From the NCBI GenBank assembly GCA_037903355.1, contig JBAJFE010000025.1, forward strand, positions 496,001-560,000: a stretch of 64,000 nt of DNA. The letters run 5' to 3'. The number at the start of each line of letters is the position of its first letter. Position 1 is the first letter of the stretch. Of this stretch, positions 45,901 through 61,200 are shown one piece after another. Source of the DNA: Trichuris trichiura (lineage: Eukaryota; Nematoda; Enoplea; Trichinellida; Trichuridae). A program made the position numbers and the translations under genes. Below the pieces are notes generated by a model that saw only the letters and a program-made list of their open reading frames with translations, was not told where the DNA came from and did not search any database.

Positions 45901-46528
45901 ACTTCTTTCTCCTATATTGATGTATGATTCAGTAAGTCGTACTTGTATAAGTCATTACGTTCTTACTCCGTTCGTACGTCGTGCGCATTGCTTTCTGTTA
46001 CTCATGCAGAAAAGCTGAAGTTTCGACAAACGTTATTTCATGCAGAAACCTGTTGCTTTGTTAGCTAATTGCAAAAAAACGATTATTTAAACCGAGTTAC
46101 ATAAGAAGTGAAATGTGTTCGCTTGGATAACTAAAACAGGCCAACCGAAAGTTTGAAGTAGCAGAAGTAGAAAAATGACAAAATTTTCAGGCAATTTCAT
46201 AGATTTTTCAAGCATGTCGATAATCAAAAAAAGTCAAACGGCTCCAGCTTAATGTGCTAACAGTTGCGATTTGAGTGAGCTTTTAAAGTTCTTATCTTTC
46301 CTACATTCTGTACTCGCTGAGCCTTACAGTTTAGCACAGTAAGCACCACGAAAGCCCTCTTGTAAGCCGAGAGGACATTGCAGGAGTCTTTAATAAATGC
46401 GCACAAGCGTCAGAAAATTGATGAAACAGTGCTCAATAAGTCAGCATTAGACTAGAGACACAAATACGTTCTTGACATTTTTACTTAAAACGACTGAAAA
46501 ATTTTCGCGATAAAACTTATGGAGAATC

Positions 46529-46619
46529 CGTTTAATGAAAATCAAGGAAACTACGAACTGTTTATTTCGCTGCTTACGAGCTCTGATTCTTTCTTAGTTT
46601 CCTTGGTTTTCATTAAATG
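46529..46619 (+). ncRNA. Pre-miRNA-like hairpin (candidate)
   Basis: Arms 46531-46552 and 46596-46617 pair over 22 positions with one G-U. The stem extends by 46553/46595, one mismatch, then three more pairs, leaving a loop of about 33 bases. Size and shape suit a pre-miRNA if the plus strand is transcribed. The seed is not recognised as a known family. Confidence 0.25.
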
Positions 46620-48566
46620 AGTGCAATGCAACTTTTATCATGAAAACCTACTATCCCTTCACACGGCATCCTGCATGCAAGCTCTAAAAGTTATGCTTAC
46701 CTCGTCATGGTGATTAATTTCAAAGCAAAAGTTGCACTTCAACGGCTTAACATGGCGAAACGCTGAGTCATAGTTCAAAGTGTAATGGAATGTGATTTAG
46801 ACTTCAAGAACATGCGATGCTGATAACGCAAAATTATTTTTTGCTTCTATGCCGAGAAGAGTGCGTATACAGCTCCAGCCTCACAAAAATTAAGCATATA
46901 CAGTTTAGAGATTTTCGCTAACAAAAGACTTTCTAGCTGCGCATAGGAAGGAACTGCTTGCATCTCCGCAAAATCTGCGAACTCGAAAGTCTGAGCTTTG
47001 CATTCAGCAATCCCTACGTCGGACATTAATTAAATTTTTGAAGTTACTACGTCGGACTCCCAAACTAATTCCAGCAGCTTAGGCACCGTAGTTAGAAAAT
47101 AAAACGGGCTTTCGTGGGCGGACATTTGCTAAAAAATTTATTGCTCAAACATACACGTCGTCGATGAATCAAAATTTGTTCTTCTCCGCTTACGCGTCAA
47201 ACGCTAGTGATTCATGACGACGTTCCGCAATTAAAAAAACAATAAGGACTAGTGAAAACGACAAGAGCGGTGGGAGAAAAGATGACTGAGGATTACAGCA
47301 TTAAAATGCTGGAAAAGTTAGCGATTTATTTAAATTAACTGCTTGAATGCAGCAGCAGTGCTAAACGAGTTGCGGAAACGTTTCACGCGCTGTTTGCTGT
47401 AGCAACGTTTTACAGCAACGGCGCAGTATCTTTTGAAATGAATCACCCAGAAGGGCACCCATTAAAGCTTTAAACAACGTGTATTCCAATTTATTTAGTG
47501 AAAAGTCTTTTACACAATTGCAGCCAAATGTTGGACATCTGTTAGGTTGGCTAAATCAAAGTCGTATGTGTATAAGAAAGAGAGAGAAAGGGAAGGACTT
47601 CTTTCCTACTGACTGGAAAAGTCATCTCAGTCTTCTTCACGGAATACAATGCATGCAAGTTGTGAACGTTTCACAAAAAATAATTTGTGTTGCGAACAGT
47701 AGATTATATCTGGTGGGTAGGATAAACTGAACTTAATGAAGAATAAACAATTTGGTCGTATATGCTAGTTTCGCTTTACGCGATCATGGCCTCAAGCAAC
47801 CATTCCATAGGAATAACGTTGAAAGAAAGGGCACGTGACGAATGATTAAGTATTAACGTCATTCAATGCTACGGCTTAAATATGCGTTCTTTGCCAAAAC
47901 ATTTTTCTACAATCTTTCGACTGGCTAAATATGGAAGCAACACGTTTTTTTGTAAGTGCCATTCCTAAATAATTGTTACGTTCGATGTACTATTCTAATG
48001 CAATTCTTTTTACGCAGCATTTGTTTCTATCCAAGCCAAGCGATTGTCAGCGAATTTACCCTCGTCTTTCCTGATTTGATAAAGCTTAAGCGCAGGTCAA
48101 AATGACCATTACGTAAAACTATGGCGAACCGAACTGAGCCACGTAGAATTACGTCCCCAAGATAGCAACGGATAACTTCTCGGCATAAGAATGCTTAGTA
48201 AAGCAATTTTAACGCAAAACGGCGCCTATGTTCATGAAAGCTTGAAACTTCATGGTGTATTATGACTAAGCATTGGGGATGAAAGCTCAGCGTTGTTGAA
48301 CGGAAGTGGCCGCCTAATCGATGATGCATAAAAGTATCTAATTTATTAATCGATTAGAGCTCGCAAAAGAGTTAGGATTGCAATGAAGATACCAGCATTT
48401 ATCGATGAAATGGAGGTACAGATCTAAGGAAAGATACAATTTAGGCAGTGCTTAAAAGTATAAGAAAGTTAGCCAAAGACGTTATGTACAGTAAAATTAT
48501 TGAAAGTATCTTTATTACGGATTCTCCCGTTGAGACGTAAAATAAAAAGATTTTTTCTTTCCGGAG

Positions 48567-48595
48567 CTTTCGGGTCTTTCGCGACCCGTCTTCAG
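48567..48595 (-). other. Small GC-rich stem-loop with a CTGAAGA...GAAA frame
   Basis: CGGGTC/GACCCG arms around a 6-base loop at 48571-48588, in an AT-rich setting. On the minus strand the stem sits between CTGAAGA and GAAA, the arrangement of a hammerhead-ribozyme core. The outer helices are not evident. Confidence 0.3.
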
Positions 48596-49233
48596 CGGTG
48601 AGATTATGTGTTATTATGATTATGAGTAAAATTATTCTATTCAGTTAGTGCTACGGCTGAACGGTACATGGTTAACTGAGTATTTGTTTCTAGCAATGAA
48701 CACAACGCAAAGAGTGCATTAGTTGTAGGTTCGGCCTACATAGTAATACACTGCGGCTGTGAAAAACGCCAGTGTTTTCTATCGTTAAGTGACCCTAGCT
48801 CCCAGAATCAGTTAGTGTGCTTGTTTTAAGCAAGAAAAACTATCAACAAACCACTTGTTAGCGAGAGATAAAGAATGCAGTAGAAGCTCCCAGTTTTACT
48901 AAAATAAATTAGATCGTGAAATAATTTTTCTGCGCTGTCAAATATAAGTTCTGAGAACAAGGAAGTTGGGAAAATAAATGGGCGCAAGGCTAAGAGAGAC
49001 TGAAGGGCTTTAACAGATTTTATAACATTTTAGCTTGCAAACAGTGGCGCTTTAATTTATTGAAACTCAAGAAGCTTTCAAGCTCCTCCTGATTCTGGGG
49101 CCCGCGGAAAACGGGATTAGAAGTGTCCTGAGAGCCCTGAGAAGTTGTATAAATTGAAAATGGTTACGTCTTTAAGAGAACCACGAAACCCAAGTTTTAA
49201 TATAAACAAATATGATGAATCGCTTCCTGTTAT

Positions 49234-49251
49234 TATATATATATATATATA
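49234..49251. repeat. (TA)n microsatellite
   Basis: Eighteen bases of uninterrupted TA/AT. Confidence 0.95.
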
Positions 49252-52200
49252 CATTATGCATAATTCGGTAATATATGACTACATGTGCGTGGCAATTTTA
49301 CCATATGCAACGTTTGGCATTTCCTGTTGAGCACCTGTTTACAGGTTTGAGCGAAGGATTAGAAACTGATAGAACACCCATGCCAGGAAGATGAGACGAC
49401 ATTTCGAAAACTTAAAAACGTTGAGCCTATGTACGGTGGCTGATAAACCCTTTCACAAACTGTGCTCAATTTTTCGGCACTTGGTTTTAGAATTGAGATG
49501 TACATGGCAATATTATTTGAATTGTTAACCACAATGAAATTCGTAAACAAGGAAAAACATCGCAAGTCATTCATAATGCAGCTGAAATAGTGAGCTGCAA
49601 ATGCGGAGCAGCGTATAATCTCTTTTTTGAAAGCAACGGTCATCTGAGCAAGAAAAAAACTGTTCGCCTTTCGGTAGTTTTAGATTCGGTTAATGCACCA
49701 AAAATGAATAGCACGTAAACGTTCGTCCAAAGCATGCCGGAAACGTTTGCCAATGGTACAACTGTACTACAGAACCTTCTTGAAAGATAATTTAACTCAG
49801 GAAAGCGATTTCTCCAGGGTGCAGTTATGCAGCGGTTAGAACTATTATTATTGAAGTGGCTGGTCTACTTAAAAGAAACGGCATAATTAATCAAAGTGCC
49901 ACAATGAAGAACTGCATGAAAAAAGAGATTAAAGACCGCTTGTCCACCGGATAAGAACTGCATTTTGGGCGACTTAGATGAACGCCCTAAGACTGATTTG
50001 CAGCATAGGATCTGAAATGGATGTGCATATTTTCGAAAAAAACTTTTTAAGGAAGAACAAATTAAACGATTTGTTGGTAATTGCTCAGTGAGTGATTACT
50101 CTGGCAAATAGCTATCTACATTGAGCAAAGCCAATGTGAATCCATTTGTCTTTAAAGCATGATAAACCAACTGCCTGAACATCGCCTAACTCTTTAACAC
50201 TGCAGTGACCTAAAATTTACAAGGATACCTATAAAAACATGAAAGTCGGACAATGGCTAACTAATAGATAAATCACCACGATGACCAGTAAACCTATTAC
50301 TAATAAAAGGAGTTGCTTGCATAAAAGCTCACGACTATACACTGTTTGGACAGAAGCCATGCTCTAATAAAATATTTGAAATAAAAAAACGTTTTCTTAT
50401 AAGTTGTAAGCTTTATTGAAGTTCTATGAAACATAAGCGATTCATGGATAAAGAAGCGCTAACTTCACTAGCTGACCCTTGCTGGCTGCTTACACATATA
50501 GCCAAGTGATTTAAACGCTAATTTTCGACTAATGAAGCAATCAAAGTTTCAGTTGTCATCATCGTTCTTATTCCTGCTGGAGAGGCCAACTTGACTTACA
50601 CTATGGAAGATTTTCTTCTTATCATTTCATCGTTATGGAAGCGCCTAGAAAGTGCGGAACTCGAGCAGCAGAACTGCGGGCGGAAGTCAATGGCAAACTT
50701 CCGGAACAAATTCATTAATTATCCACAACATTCTGCTAGCGCAAAAACTTATAATCTCAAACTAAAAAACAATGTGAAGGGATAATAATGCTCATTAGGC
50801 TCACATGGCTCATTACTGTAAAAGTGCCATTCATCTTATTTACATTTACAGGTTAAATCTTGCAGTTATGTTACAACTAGATTTGCTCACAGTTTGAGTT
50901 AGTTTGCTTGTGAAATACTTTTTTATGTTTAACGTAGGAACTGGCTACAGCTAACGAAACAGGGCGATGCATGCAATGTATCGAACAATCATGGGAGTAA
51001 GTATTCAGCTCTCCATTAATCAGCCTATGCTAATGTTTCCAACAGTTAACGTTATTCTTTTTGAAAAACCTGCAGACAATGCAATTGTCCTTATTCCTGC
51101 ATGCCAGCTGAACGTTCATTTTTCAAACTCGTATTGTTCAGGATGGTCGAGCTGAGTCACGTTGAAAGAACATAATTCTTTTCGGTGGGTAACGTTGGCA
51201 GATGGATGAAGAACACAGCTCACGTTGCTTTAATACGAAACTCTCAGGCAGATTTTCATTTTGTCATTGATATAATACGTCAAGCTTAAGTTGTAACAGC
51301 AAAGATTTTGAAACCTGCGGAAACTTTAGAGCAAAAACAACGTTAAGCTGCCTCATTTTTCCTGTTTATTGCTCATCCATTCGTTTGACGGGCTTTTGTT
51401 CATTAACTGCACTGGTCAGCGAATTTCAATGGAAAGTGAACTACTATCGCACCGTTTCTGTGCTAAAATCACGAAAGAGTGCAAGATCTCTTTTACCACT
51501 ACAAAACAAGAAAAGACACTTACGATGACGACTGCAGCCTGTTCTAGTACATAAGGTTGCGCTTTACGCTTCCTTAACTATTTCGTCACTCCTTGGCTAC
51601 CAGTGTTTCCTTGCATGAGCACAAGAATCGTTTCAGCGGCACTTTATCAAACGAAGCTTTCTTAATTCCTTGATTAAAATAGATTTATCTAAACGTTTTA
51701 AGCAACTTCAGCGTGGCTTGAGCTTTGAATGCGCCATTTCGATCGCCTTAATTCTGGAACAGTTTGCCATAAAGCAAGGGAAGGCGTAATTATTGTCATT
51801 GTAAAGGACGAGACTTCGACTACCATTTAGGGATTTCAATGAGATTAAGTCATTTTTAGAAGAGAGACGTAGCATTTGTCTTCCCTTATGACGCATCAGC
51901 TTTATTGAAAGATAGTGCTCTTAAAATTAACGATTGAAAAGCTAAGTAAAACTTCCTTCAAGTCTGCTTCCATTCCCATAAAACAGCATTAATATAAGTA
52001 AAACCATGCAAGAACTGCTTCGTAAGAGAGTGCTTGCAAGTAACACCAGCTTTGTTTGGTTCTCTTTTAATAGGTATAAATACGTTAGAATAAACACGAT
52101 AGGACGCAACACATTGCTCTCTCTTTCAAGAACGTCGAATTTTTGGTTAGCCATTTTGGCATCGCCATTTTAAGCAGCAATGGACTGCCAGAATTTTAAG

Positions 52201-55200
52201 ATTGTAAAAATATTGTGTGGATGCAATGGAGAATGACAGCCCAACCTAGTTAGCGAAGCAGAATTTCTGACGTTTCAACAAATGGACTTATCCACGAAGG
52301 ATTGGAAGAATTTAAGAGCGATTATGAAATGAAAATATCATAGAGTAGACATTCAAATTTTGATCAAAAGTAGGTTCCTTCCGAAAAACAAGCATTTGTC
52401 TCATTACGTAGTGTGCTGAATTACTGCTCCCTTCTGCTGCTGCGTATACATCCTTTGGTTGGACTTTTTGCTTTTATTTACAAACCCTAGCGAACATCAA
52501 CAAAACCAGTTTGTAAAGAAAGTAGAGTGGCTTTGTTGCCGTAAGAAAAGACACGAAAGAAAAGAAAATTGGACTGCACTAATTGATGAAACGTTCCAAT
52601 TCTTTCTTCGCTGACTACTGAAATAGTCATCAAAATTCTAACCTTAAGTCACCTGGACATGTAAAAACTGCATTGTTATATATCTGAGGTGAAGTAGTGA
52701 GAGACAATCATCACAATTTGAGTGCTCATGTTTCATGACGTACGACTCTGGGAAGAAAGATAAATCAAAATCTGCTATCCTATTAGCAACTGAACTATTC
52801 TCTACGCCATTATATGATCTCCTGTGGAAGAAACAGTTTCGACAAGATCAATAGTACTATTAACGTTTAACCGAAAGACATTGCGTTTATTATGAAGAAA
52901 GCTTGTTAATCTCTCAGTCAACTCTGAACTGTGACCAAAGCACGGACTGTACCAAAGAAAGAAAAGTTGTACATTAATATAAGAGTGCACATATCTATTG
53001 CGAAATCTTTCCACTTCAGCTTGTCAACCAGTGAAGCTAGAATTTGGGTAATTTTTAAACATCAAGCATTCTTTTTTAGGCAAACGGCTATTGGAATCAC
53101 GGCATCTCAAGTGGGTTCCCATGTGAGCCATTCAACTTTAACTCAAGATTGAACAATGCCAAATGTCAGGCACAGACACTTTATTAATGCAAAATCAAAC
53201 GTTTCTAAACATGCGATCCAAAATCCAAAAGATCGACAATTAAGCGTTAACAATGCGATTTTTAAAACTGCATTTTTAATTTATGCCAACACCCGTTCGG
53301 GAAAGTGCAATTTTTAAATCTGCTGGTGATGTACAATTTTTTTTTCTTGTGAAAAGCCAGCTGCTAGCAAAAGCAGCAGCATTTACAGTGTTAGCAGAAA
53401 AACAAGAACCGTTGACAAGTTTCACTAGCTAACATCATTCTACAACTGAGCTAAATAACAGCTGGAACCTTTAACGCTGGGCAACGCAGGCGGTGGAAGC
53501 TTCGCTGCTCTCGCCTGATCCTGCTTGAAAATGTTGCATAGCCATTCATCTAAGTAAACTTTATATATGATGGGTTGGGCTGACGTACTTGTTTGAAATC
53601 TAAAACTTAAGCAGCTTGGCGATGAGTACAAGGAAAAGAACAAGAAAACTTCAGCAAAAGTACAATTTCCATGTGAAAGCAGTTGCTTCCTCCATTTTTA
53701 AACGATGATTAGGTGCCCACGAAGAACGAAAAGCTCGATGAACATTGCAAATGGAAACTCATCTTCAGCCCCTCCTCCAGAACCTTAAATAGCTTTCCAT
53801 TGGTAACTTTTTCAAACTTTGGATAATAAATCACTGACGATCACGAACAAGTATCAGATGAAAACATAACTTCACTCCAACAACTGGAATAGGGAAATGT
53901 GTTAGTATTCTCAGAAGTAGACATCTACCTGACTATTTCCTCATTGTCAAAGTGAAGAACTCCAAGCTCAACACGAAGCACTGGGCGATCGAAGGTCTTG
54001 TATTAACCGTATCATAGCTCATAGCGCTGCTAAGTACCCTAACGAAGACAAAAAACTTTATGGTTGCTAATCTAAAGCAGTTGGAACCTAACCATTTAAT
54101 TTATTGGATCAATAATTTGACTGCACAACTTTTTCATGGATCACTTTTAAAAGCCATTTGGGCATTCATTTTAAGAATCCCGCAATCCTGCAAGCTGCCT
54201 TTTGAGCTGACTCAGCATTCTCGCCTACATTACGGCTTTTAAAATTAAGCGCTTTTCGCCAATCGATGCACAAGTCATATGAAAAAGGCATAAAGTGGTG
54301 CTGCCTCTAAAGCTACTAGCGCCGAAAGGTTATGAATTTGTCATGGATAGTTATAAACGTAAAAGAGTAAAAATATCACGTCAGCTGAGGCGATTAGACC
54401 ATTTAATAGCAGTAAGGCAGTCCAGACCATTTCTGCTAGCATTATGAAAGGTGCAGCGGGATTGAAGACTGTTGTACTGTAGGATTCCTGCCGCATTTAT
54501 CCTGGCAAGCTATGGACATTATTCAAAGTTACCAGTCGCAACATTATCATCAATCCCGGCACAACCTTCTTCTACCCTGTTAAGGTAAGAACTCCATTTC
54601 CAATTCAAGCGGACTGGAATTATGTAGACAAATGGCACTACAATTACAACGGAATATTCATAAGAAGAACTCGAAACTTGCCATAGGAATAAAGTATGCA
54701 GCCGGTCAAACTGTGAACCCATCGCAAGCGCTAATTGGAGATCAAACTGCACTGAATGTGCTAGCATTGAAGCAAAAGCATAGCGTGTCTTCACAATTGA
54801 TTAAACCATTGGTCGCGAAATTGTCGATCATAGTGTCCCGTCTGGCAATTAGATAATCACGAGATCAAATGAGAGAGGATTGTTTTCGTGGATCAATTAA
54901 CGCTTCTTTTGAAAGGGCAATCAAACGAACCACTGAGAATCAAGTGAATGAGACAGAAGAACGATATAAATGAACGGATTTCGTATATGCACCGTTCTGG
55001 TTTCAGTACGGTTTAAAAATTTCGCTTTTACCCAAAGCAAAAGGTGCGTCTATAAATCTTTGCAGCTGTTTTTAACAAGCTGACTTAGAGCAACTATTCC
55101 GATGACAGCACATCCACCCTTATTACAACATTCTACGGCACAGAAGTATTCAGCAGGAACAGTATGCATTTGCCGCATTACACAGTATACGGAATACTTC

Positions 55201-58200
55201 TTTGATGCCTTGATTTAACATAAGGGGTATCTTTAAAAGAGATTCACTTTTGCTTGAAGAAATCAAACAAATTTGGAAGCTCAAATTTTCACAACGTTGA
55301 TCCCCCCCTTTATCAGACTTTTCATATTGACCGATATGTGATGGCATTTCTATGGCACTGGCATTGGCATTTCTGGTATGCATATTAAACTGTGTTGTTC
55401 CCTCAAGCTAGGATTCAGGTGGATCCATATAGGACATTTGACAAATTAAAATTTGCTGACGGAACGAAACGGGACTCGGTGGACATTCATCGCACGGTAT
55501 CTCAATGCTTCCTTTCAAGGTAATGACTGGAATGGAATAAAGCCGCTCAGCTCCATTATAGTTGAATCATTTTAATCCATCAGCAAAGTAAACGCGGTTA
55601 AGGAGATGCGTCAGATAGTAGTTTTTGAACAGAAGAAATTACTACGTGTAGACAATATGGTACACTATCGTGAATGAAAGCGTGGACGAGAGCTTGCTCC
55701 TTTCAGACCCTCGCAATCAGGAGTAATTAAGTCTATTGATTGATGGAAAAGGCTGAACGTCATAGTTTAAACACTGTCGGCAATTATAATCACCCTCGAT
55801 GCACGTCGATCTCGGTGGAAACTCAATTGGAAACGGATGCAAACAAGACGCCTTGCAATTGAAAGGGAGTAAGTGGTATGGCATCGACTCCCGCAATTAA
55901 CTATCGTTTGCCTATTTACGGCTCATATAACAGGCGCTCTGTAGGGACAGCGGCATAAGCGAAGTGTCACACTCGCAAATGTCCTATTGGAGCTGCTTAA
56001 CATTTGGTGCATAAACGGGCAACATTGTCTTGCCCAAACGCGACTCATCACTACTCTAATGTCAATTAATATATAGTGTTGTAAACACACACTGCCTATG
56101 TATAAAAGCATTCTGCCATCTCACGTATCCGTCATCGACGCCAGCAGTGATAAAGACAGACACAGATTTGTATAAGCCGCTTTCCTTAATGGGGACACAA
56201 ACAAATTAATCTCTATTTTGAACCGACGTTAAACCAATGCTGCGTAAAGAGCTACCGCTTATCCTGCAAGCCTAGCTATTTGTAACAGCAACAAGGAAAG
56301 TATATAAGATTAACATAGAGAAGAACTGATTTCTCCGTAATGAATTCAAAAGGTTTCATATCTTCTCGAAACGATTGCTGAATCTATTTATTGTTCTGTA
56401 CAATTTTGTAATCTGTTTTAGCAGTTCCCAAAGCTTGAAAATTTTTTACGTCTTTTTAATTAGGTCATTTGTGGCTATTCACTCGGATGGCTAAAACGGT
56501 GAGTCTAATAATTATACATGAATAAATTTGGTTTCTCATGCTTGGAGCTCATCTTCAGCCGTCAGCTTTTAAATGCTGTTGAACAGGAGACTCTATCTAA
56601 CTGATTGGTGTTCCTTCTTCCTTGAAAGCACAATAAAGTTGCTTAATGTAGTAGAAAAATAAGAGTTAAAAAGCTTTTGGTATCAGTCGCGGTCCAAAAA
56701 CCTCGTAAATATCCTTTTGCTAAAGTAAACGGGTTTTTCTTGCTTTGACGAATGAGCTTAAAGGTTATTCTTTTTCTTTAATCTATTACCATTTCTATTC
56801 GCTATGCCTGGTATTTTGGATTCTAAGTTAGAATTACATCTTCACAGCGCATGTTTTAGTTATGCAAATTAGCTGAGAGGCGAAATAAGCGTTTTTCAGC
56901 CTTCGCTGCAGCGTTGATTCAGTTGCAGCAGAATTCAAGACGAACTTACAAAAGTATAATTGAACTATGGCTGCGCTGCAGTCTTACGCAGCTTTTGATT
57001 ATTCAGAAAGTGTGCTGCCTCACCGGCATCACTGACTAATATGACAACGAACACTTTGTATGCATGTATGTTGGAACAGCCAACGTTATCATCCTATAAC
57101 GAAATGTCTGCTGAGCGAAAATGAAGTCTTGCAGCCTACGTCGGAACATGGTTACGAGAGCTCGTGTGGCTAGCTTACTTTCGTCTCAAAACGTCTGCAC
57201 GTCCTGCGCGCTGAAGAGGAGCTAGGAAAACTTTTTTCACCTTAGTTTAAACTTTAAAATTTCCTGCTCAGAGATTGGGAAGAGCTAGATTTGGAACGAA
57301 CCCATTTAATTTAAAGTACCTTATGTCTGAGGTGTTCAAGAATAGGACATCGTTTTATGATTAATAGCAAAGTGAAGTTCACAGGTCACACAAAAAATAC
57401 TCTTCTTAACTATGAGAAGCGTCTAGGAATGAGAAGTGGGAAGAGCGATAGCGACTGATACTTCGTTCATCTCATTTTGAGACTACCGGGAATTGATTCA
57501 ATTAACACAGCTGCTAAACTCAGTAATTAAGGAAGCAATCAGCTACCAAAAAATCGATCTTCTGCTAAAACAATACCTAAACGAAGAAGACTCAAATATC
57601 AACAGTAATATCTGGGGCTGATCGATTAAGCAATGGAAAATGCCTTTGCCAATGCAGGCAAAGTGTACTTTCTCTGCTGGCGTTTCAAATTTAATTGCGC
57701 GTCAAAGTCTTAAGGGACTTTTTAGTAGTGGCATTCCCTCTTATCATCTCCATGTGCTTCCTGATTGTCCGCGCGGCGCAACGTGTGTTTCGCTGATTTC
57801 TGTCTCGTGCTCAGAAATGCTTCATTAAGAGGAATTTGTTATCGAACGAAAAAGTGAATTTAAAATTTTTAATGCACATTATTTCTCGCTGCAACGATTA
57901 GTCGGTGAATTTTGAATGAGGACTAGTTGGATTGCCTCATTTGCACTGTAGCTATCTTACTGTTGCGAAGCGAAATGATTTTTAGAGTGACATCTCAATT
58001 TCCTTGCTCCAGCGTGTCTTCTTCAGTAAGCATACGCTTCTAAACGACAGTTCGACAAACGCCGAAGCGTCTCATCGAAAAATTGCCTCCGAAGTGCTGC
58101 TTTTGAGTTGTAACATCCTTTTTTCATGTAAGGAATTTGCTGTATCTTTCGGAATTCTTTCGAACAATCTATCTGACTAATCTCCCTTGCCTAAACTTCA

Positions 58201-61200
58201 GGTAACTGTGAAACATCGTAGAGCCCATACAGAAGTCTCATGCTAGCTGGCATAATTCATGAAAGGTTTTATATTGCATTCCAAGACAGTTAACTACCAA
58301 CCATTGACGAGTCGCAAAGAGATTAAGTTTATTTCATGAGCAGTGCATCACCTTCAGTTATTATAAATTGGTTGCTGCTTTTATAAATCGAAAATGGGCA
58401 TAACTGGAATGCGAAATGCAGACCGTTGCTCGCTTGGGCAGTTAGCAGTTCATGAGGTCGTTAACACGTGAATAAAAACTTATTCTTGTGTAGCGCTATG
58501 TCACTTTAAGTGCACATTTCCGAAAGCCGCCGGTTGAACTGCTCTGAGTGTTTTCATTTATGCTGACAAACGACAACTCACTCGTTAATTTGCTTTCGTT
58601 CTGCTTTGCTGTTTACGGTGGAAGTTATCGGTGGAGCTGTATCATATCAAAGAAAAACAGTAATAGCAAAGTGAACAAGCTCATTGGGCTTTGGAAATTA
58701 ACCGGTAGATTGCATCAGGATTTCACCGTTTGTTTCATCACCTGAATTTTTCTACCTGTTTTCATAAAGCTGCTATTGATCTTTGCCACCCATTTACTGG
58801 CGCTAAAGTCAAATATAAACTTTTGAAGAAATGTTAAAAAATATTAAACGGCTTTTAATACACTTCCCGATAAATTGAATTGGGAACACTATCCTTGCGT
58901 ATTACTTCAAAAGTTGAACATTCACACAGATCATCAACACTAGTTTAGGATTTCGTATTATCCAGGTTCCTTTCGGAGGCAGAAAATTGTTTCACTTAGG
59001 GTTAACTTTTTTCAACAGTTTCCACTACACTTTTTCATGCCACATACAGCAACTATTTTAAAATTGGTCATTACTGCTTTGCGTGTTGGTTATTGTGAAA
59101 CAAACAGTGTTTGTAGTTACTCGTGTAGACTACATTAGAGCCCAGGACATCTGCAAACGCTATAAACAGATTTTCATAACTAGTCTGATTGTTGGAAAAC
59201 GTTTATTAGCGTAAACTGAACAATGCAAAAGAACAGAGAAGTTTTAAGAACTGTTGCTCCGCTGACGGCGGAACGCTACCTTTCTGAAAGCTGGGCTGCT
59301 TTTGTAAGTTGTTATACGCTATTCGTTTTACGCTGCTAAACGCTTTCCAACCGTGAAACTGACTAGAAAAGTATGCTGTAAGCGCTTGCAGACTTCCCGA
59401 CCGCTAAAGGAATGCAGACAGTTACCTACCAAAACAAAAGTCCGACCACTGTTCTTTATGCTTTCTAACTTGATTGTATCCTTCCAGCTTTTAAAGAGCA
59501 GCATTCTGATAAACATAAAATGGCTTGCAAATTTTTAAGGGTTATTTCATTTACAGCTGTATGGTTTCAAAGCTTAACTGAAGGCTACGAATTTTCTCAG
59601 TCGAAATACACGTACTAACGAACTTCCTTATGCAAAATAACAGACTCATACGGAGATAGTTGGTTAGATGATGTGTTACAGCGTAAGATAAATGCCATAG
59701 AGGAAACTTGAAGAGATAATTTGCAGTTATCCGCATAACGCATTTCGCGCATGCATTCTCGCTAAGTCATACTAGCTCAAATCACCTTTATAAAGCGGAA
59801 CTGATCAACTTTCACGCCAACTTAGTTTTGAAAGCTGTTCGAAGTACCTGTTCCTTCTCAATGCGCTGTATTTACATGAAGCACGAAAGACAAATCTTGA
59901 TTTGTTGCAGACCCAAAACCTTGCATTATCACTGAAGCAACTTTGTTTCTTTCATAATTCATTGCGGTAACAGTTTCCTCACTAATTGCTCATAGTGCGC
60001 AGCTGAAACAAGTTTAATAACTAGTCTGATGAACTGATTCACTGTGACTTAAACTCTAAAGAAAGTTTCGGGTTGGAAAAATTTGTGTTCGAATCAACAG
60101 CAAACATTTCTTTCGTTTCTTAGGCAATTTCTCAGAAATTTGTTGGATATTATTATCGCGCAAGTAAACGTTGGAAAAATTGAAGAAAATGGTGAACACT
60201 CTTCTTAATGAAACTTCTGGACTGACGAGTAGAACAATAGCAAATGCCAAGTTTCGTTTAAGCCAAAAAATGATGGAAAAGGACGTTTATGGAATAAGGC
60301 GCGATCCTTTTCAAAGGGTATGCACACGGCTGAGTTCAACTGCTGCGCTCAAAGTCTCGTGCATATCGCAACTTTTCATAGAAGGTACAAATCTTTTTTG
60401 TTGGCTAAATTAATGGAATATTATTCACTTTTACGATTAATAGAAAAAGTGGTCTCATTTATTATTGCAGTTGGCGAGCATTTCCTGTTTGCACCGACTA
60501 AAACTGAGTGACCAGAATCGGTTTCAGCACGGAAAAGATTCCATCAAAATCGCCGCAAACAGACAAGTATATCAACCGTCTTAAACATGAATCGTCGTTT
60601 GTTTTCTTCTGTGAAGTACCCAAACCTATGTTGAACGCATAAACGCAACATAGGAAGTTTTTATTCAGTTAAAGCATTGAAATACAACCGCTTACTGAAA
60701 CATTGCTCATGACAACTAAAGCAGCAAAGGGATGAGGAGCATATTGCCTCTACGTATGTTGAGAGAACTTAGTTCATGAAGCCAATTTCGCTTGTACTCC
60801 TACCTGTTGAATCTTGAAAACTGTCATGCAACTTTCCGGTGCTCTTTTCAAAAATAAATATTGCATTAACTTCCTTAGTGCAATCTAATAGTAGTGCATC
60901 TTGACAGTTCAGGAATTCTCAGCAACGTGGTAAACATAAGAAGAACTGAAACAAAACGAAGCCCCAAACCTACGTTCAAAAACAAGCGCTCTGAAGGAGC
61001 ACGCATTTCCTAACGTTCTGATTCGTCAATGAATTTGTAGAACTACAAAGTATATTTAATTCACATCATAGTATGAGTCACAAGGCCACTGCCCAGCCAA
61101 TGAAAGCAAAGAGCGAAATTCATGGTTGCTAGTTACTTCGCGTGAACTGAGGTAAAAACAAAAAAGTCAACGGTTAGAATAACCGTCCCTGATCAGCAAA

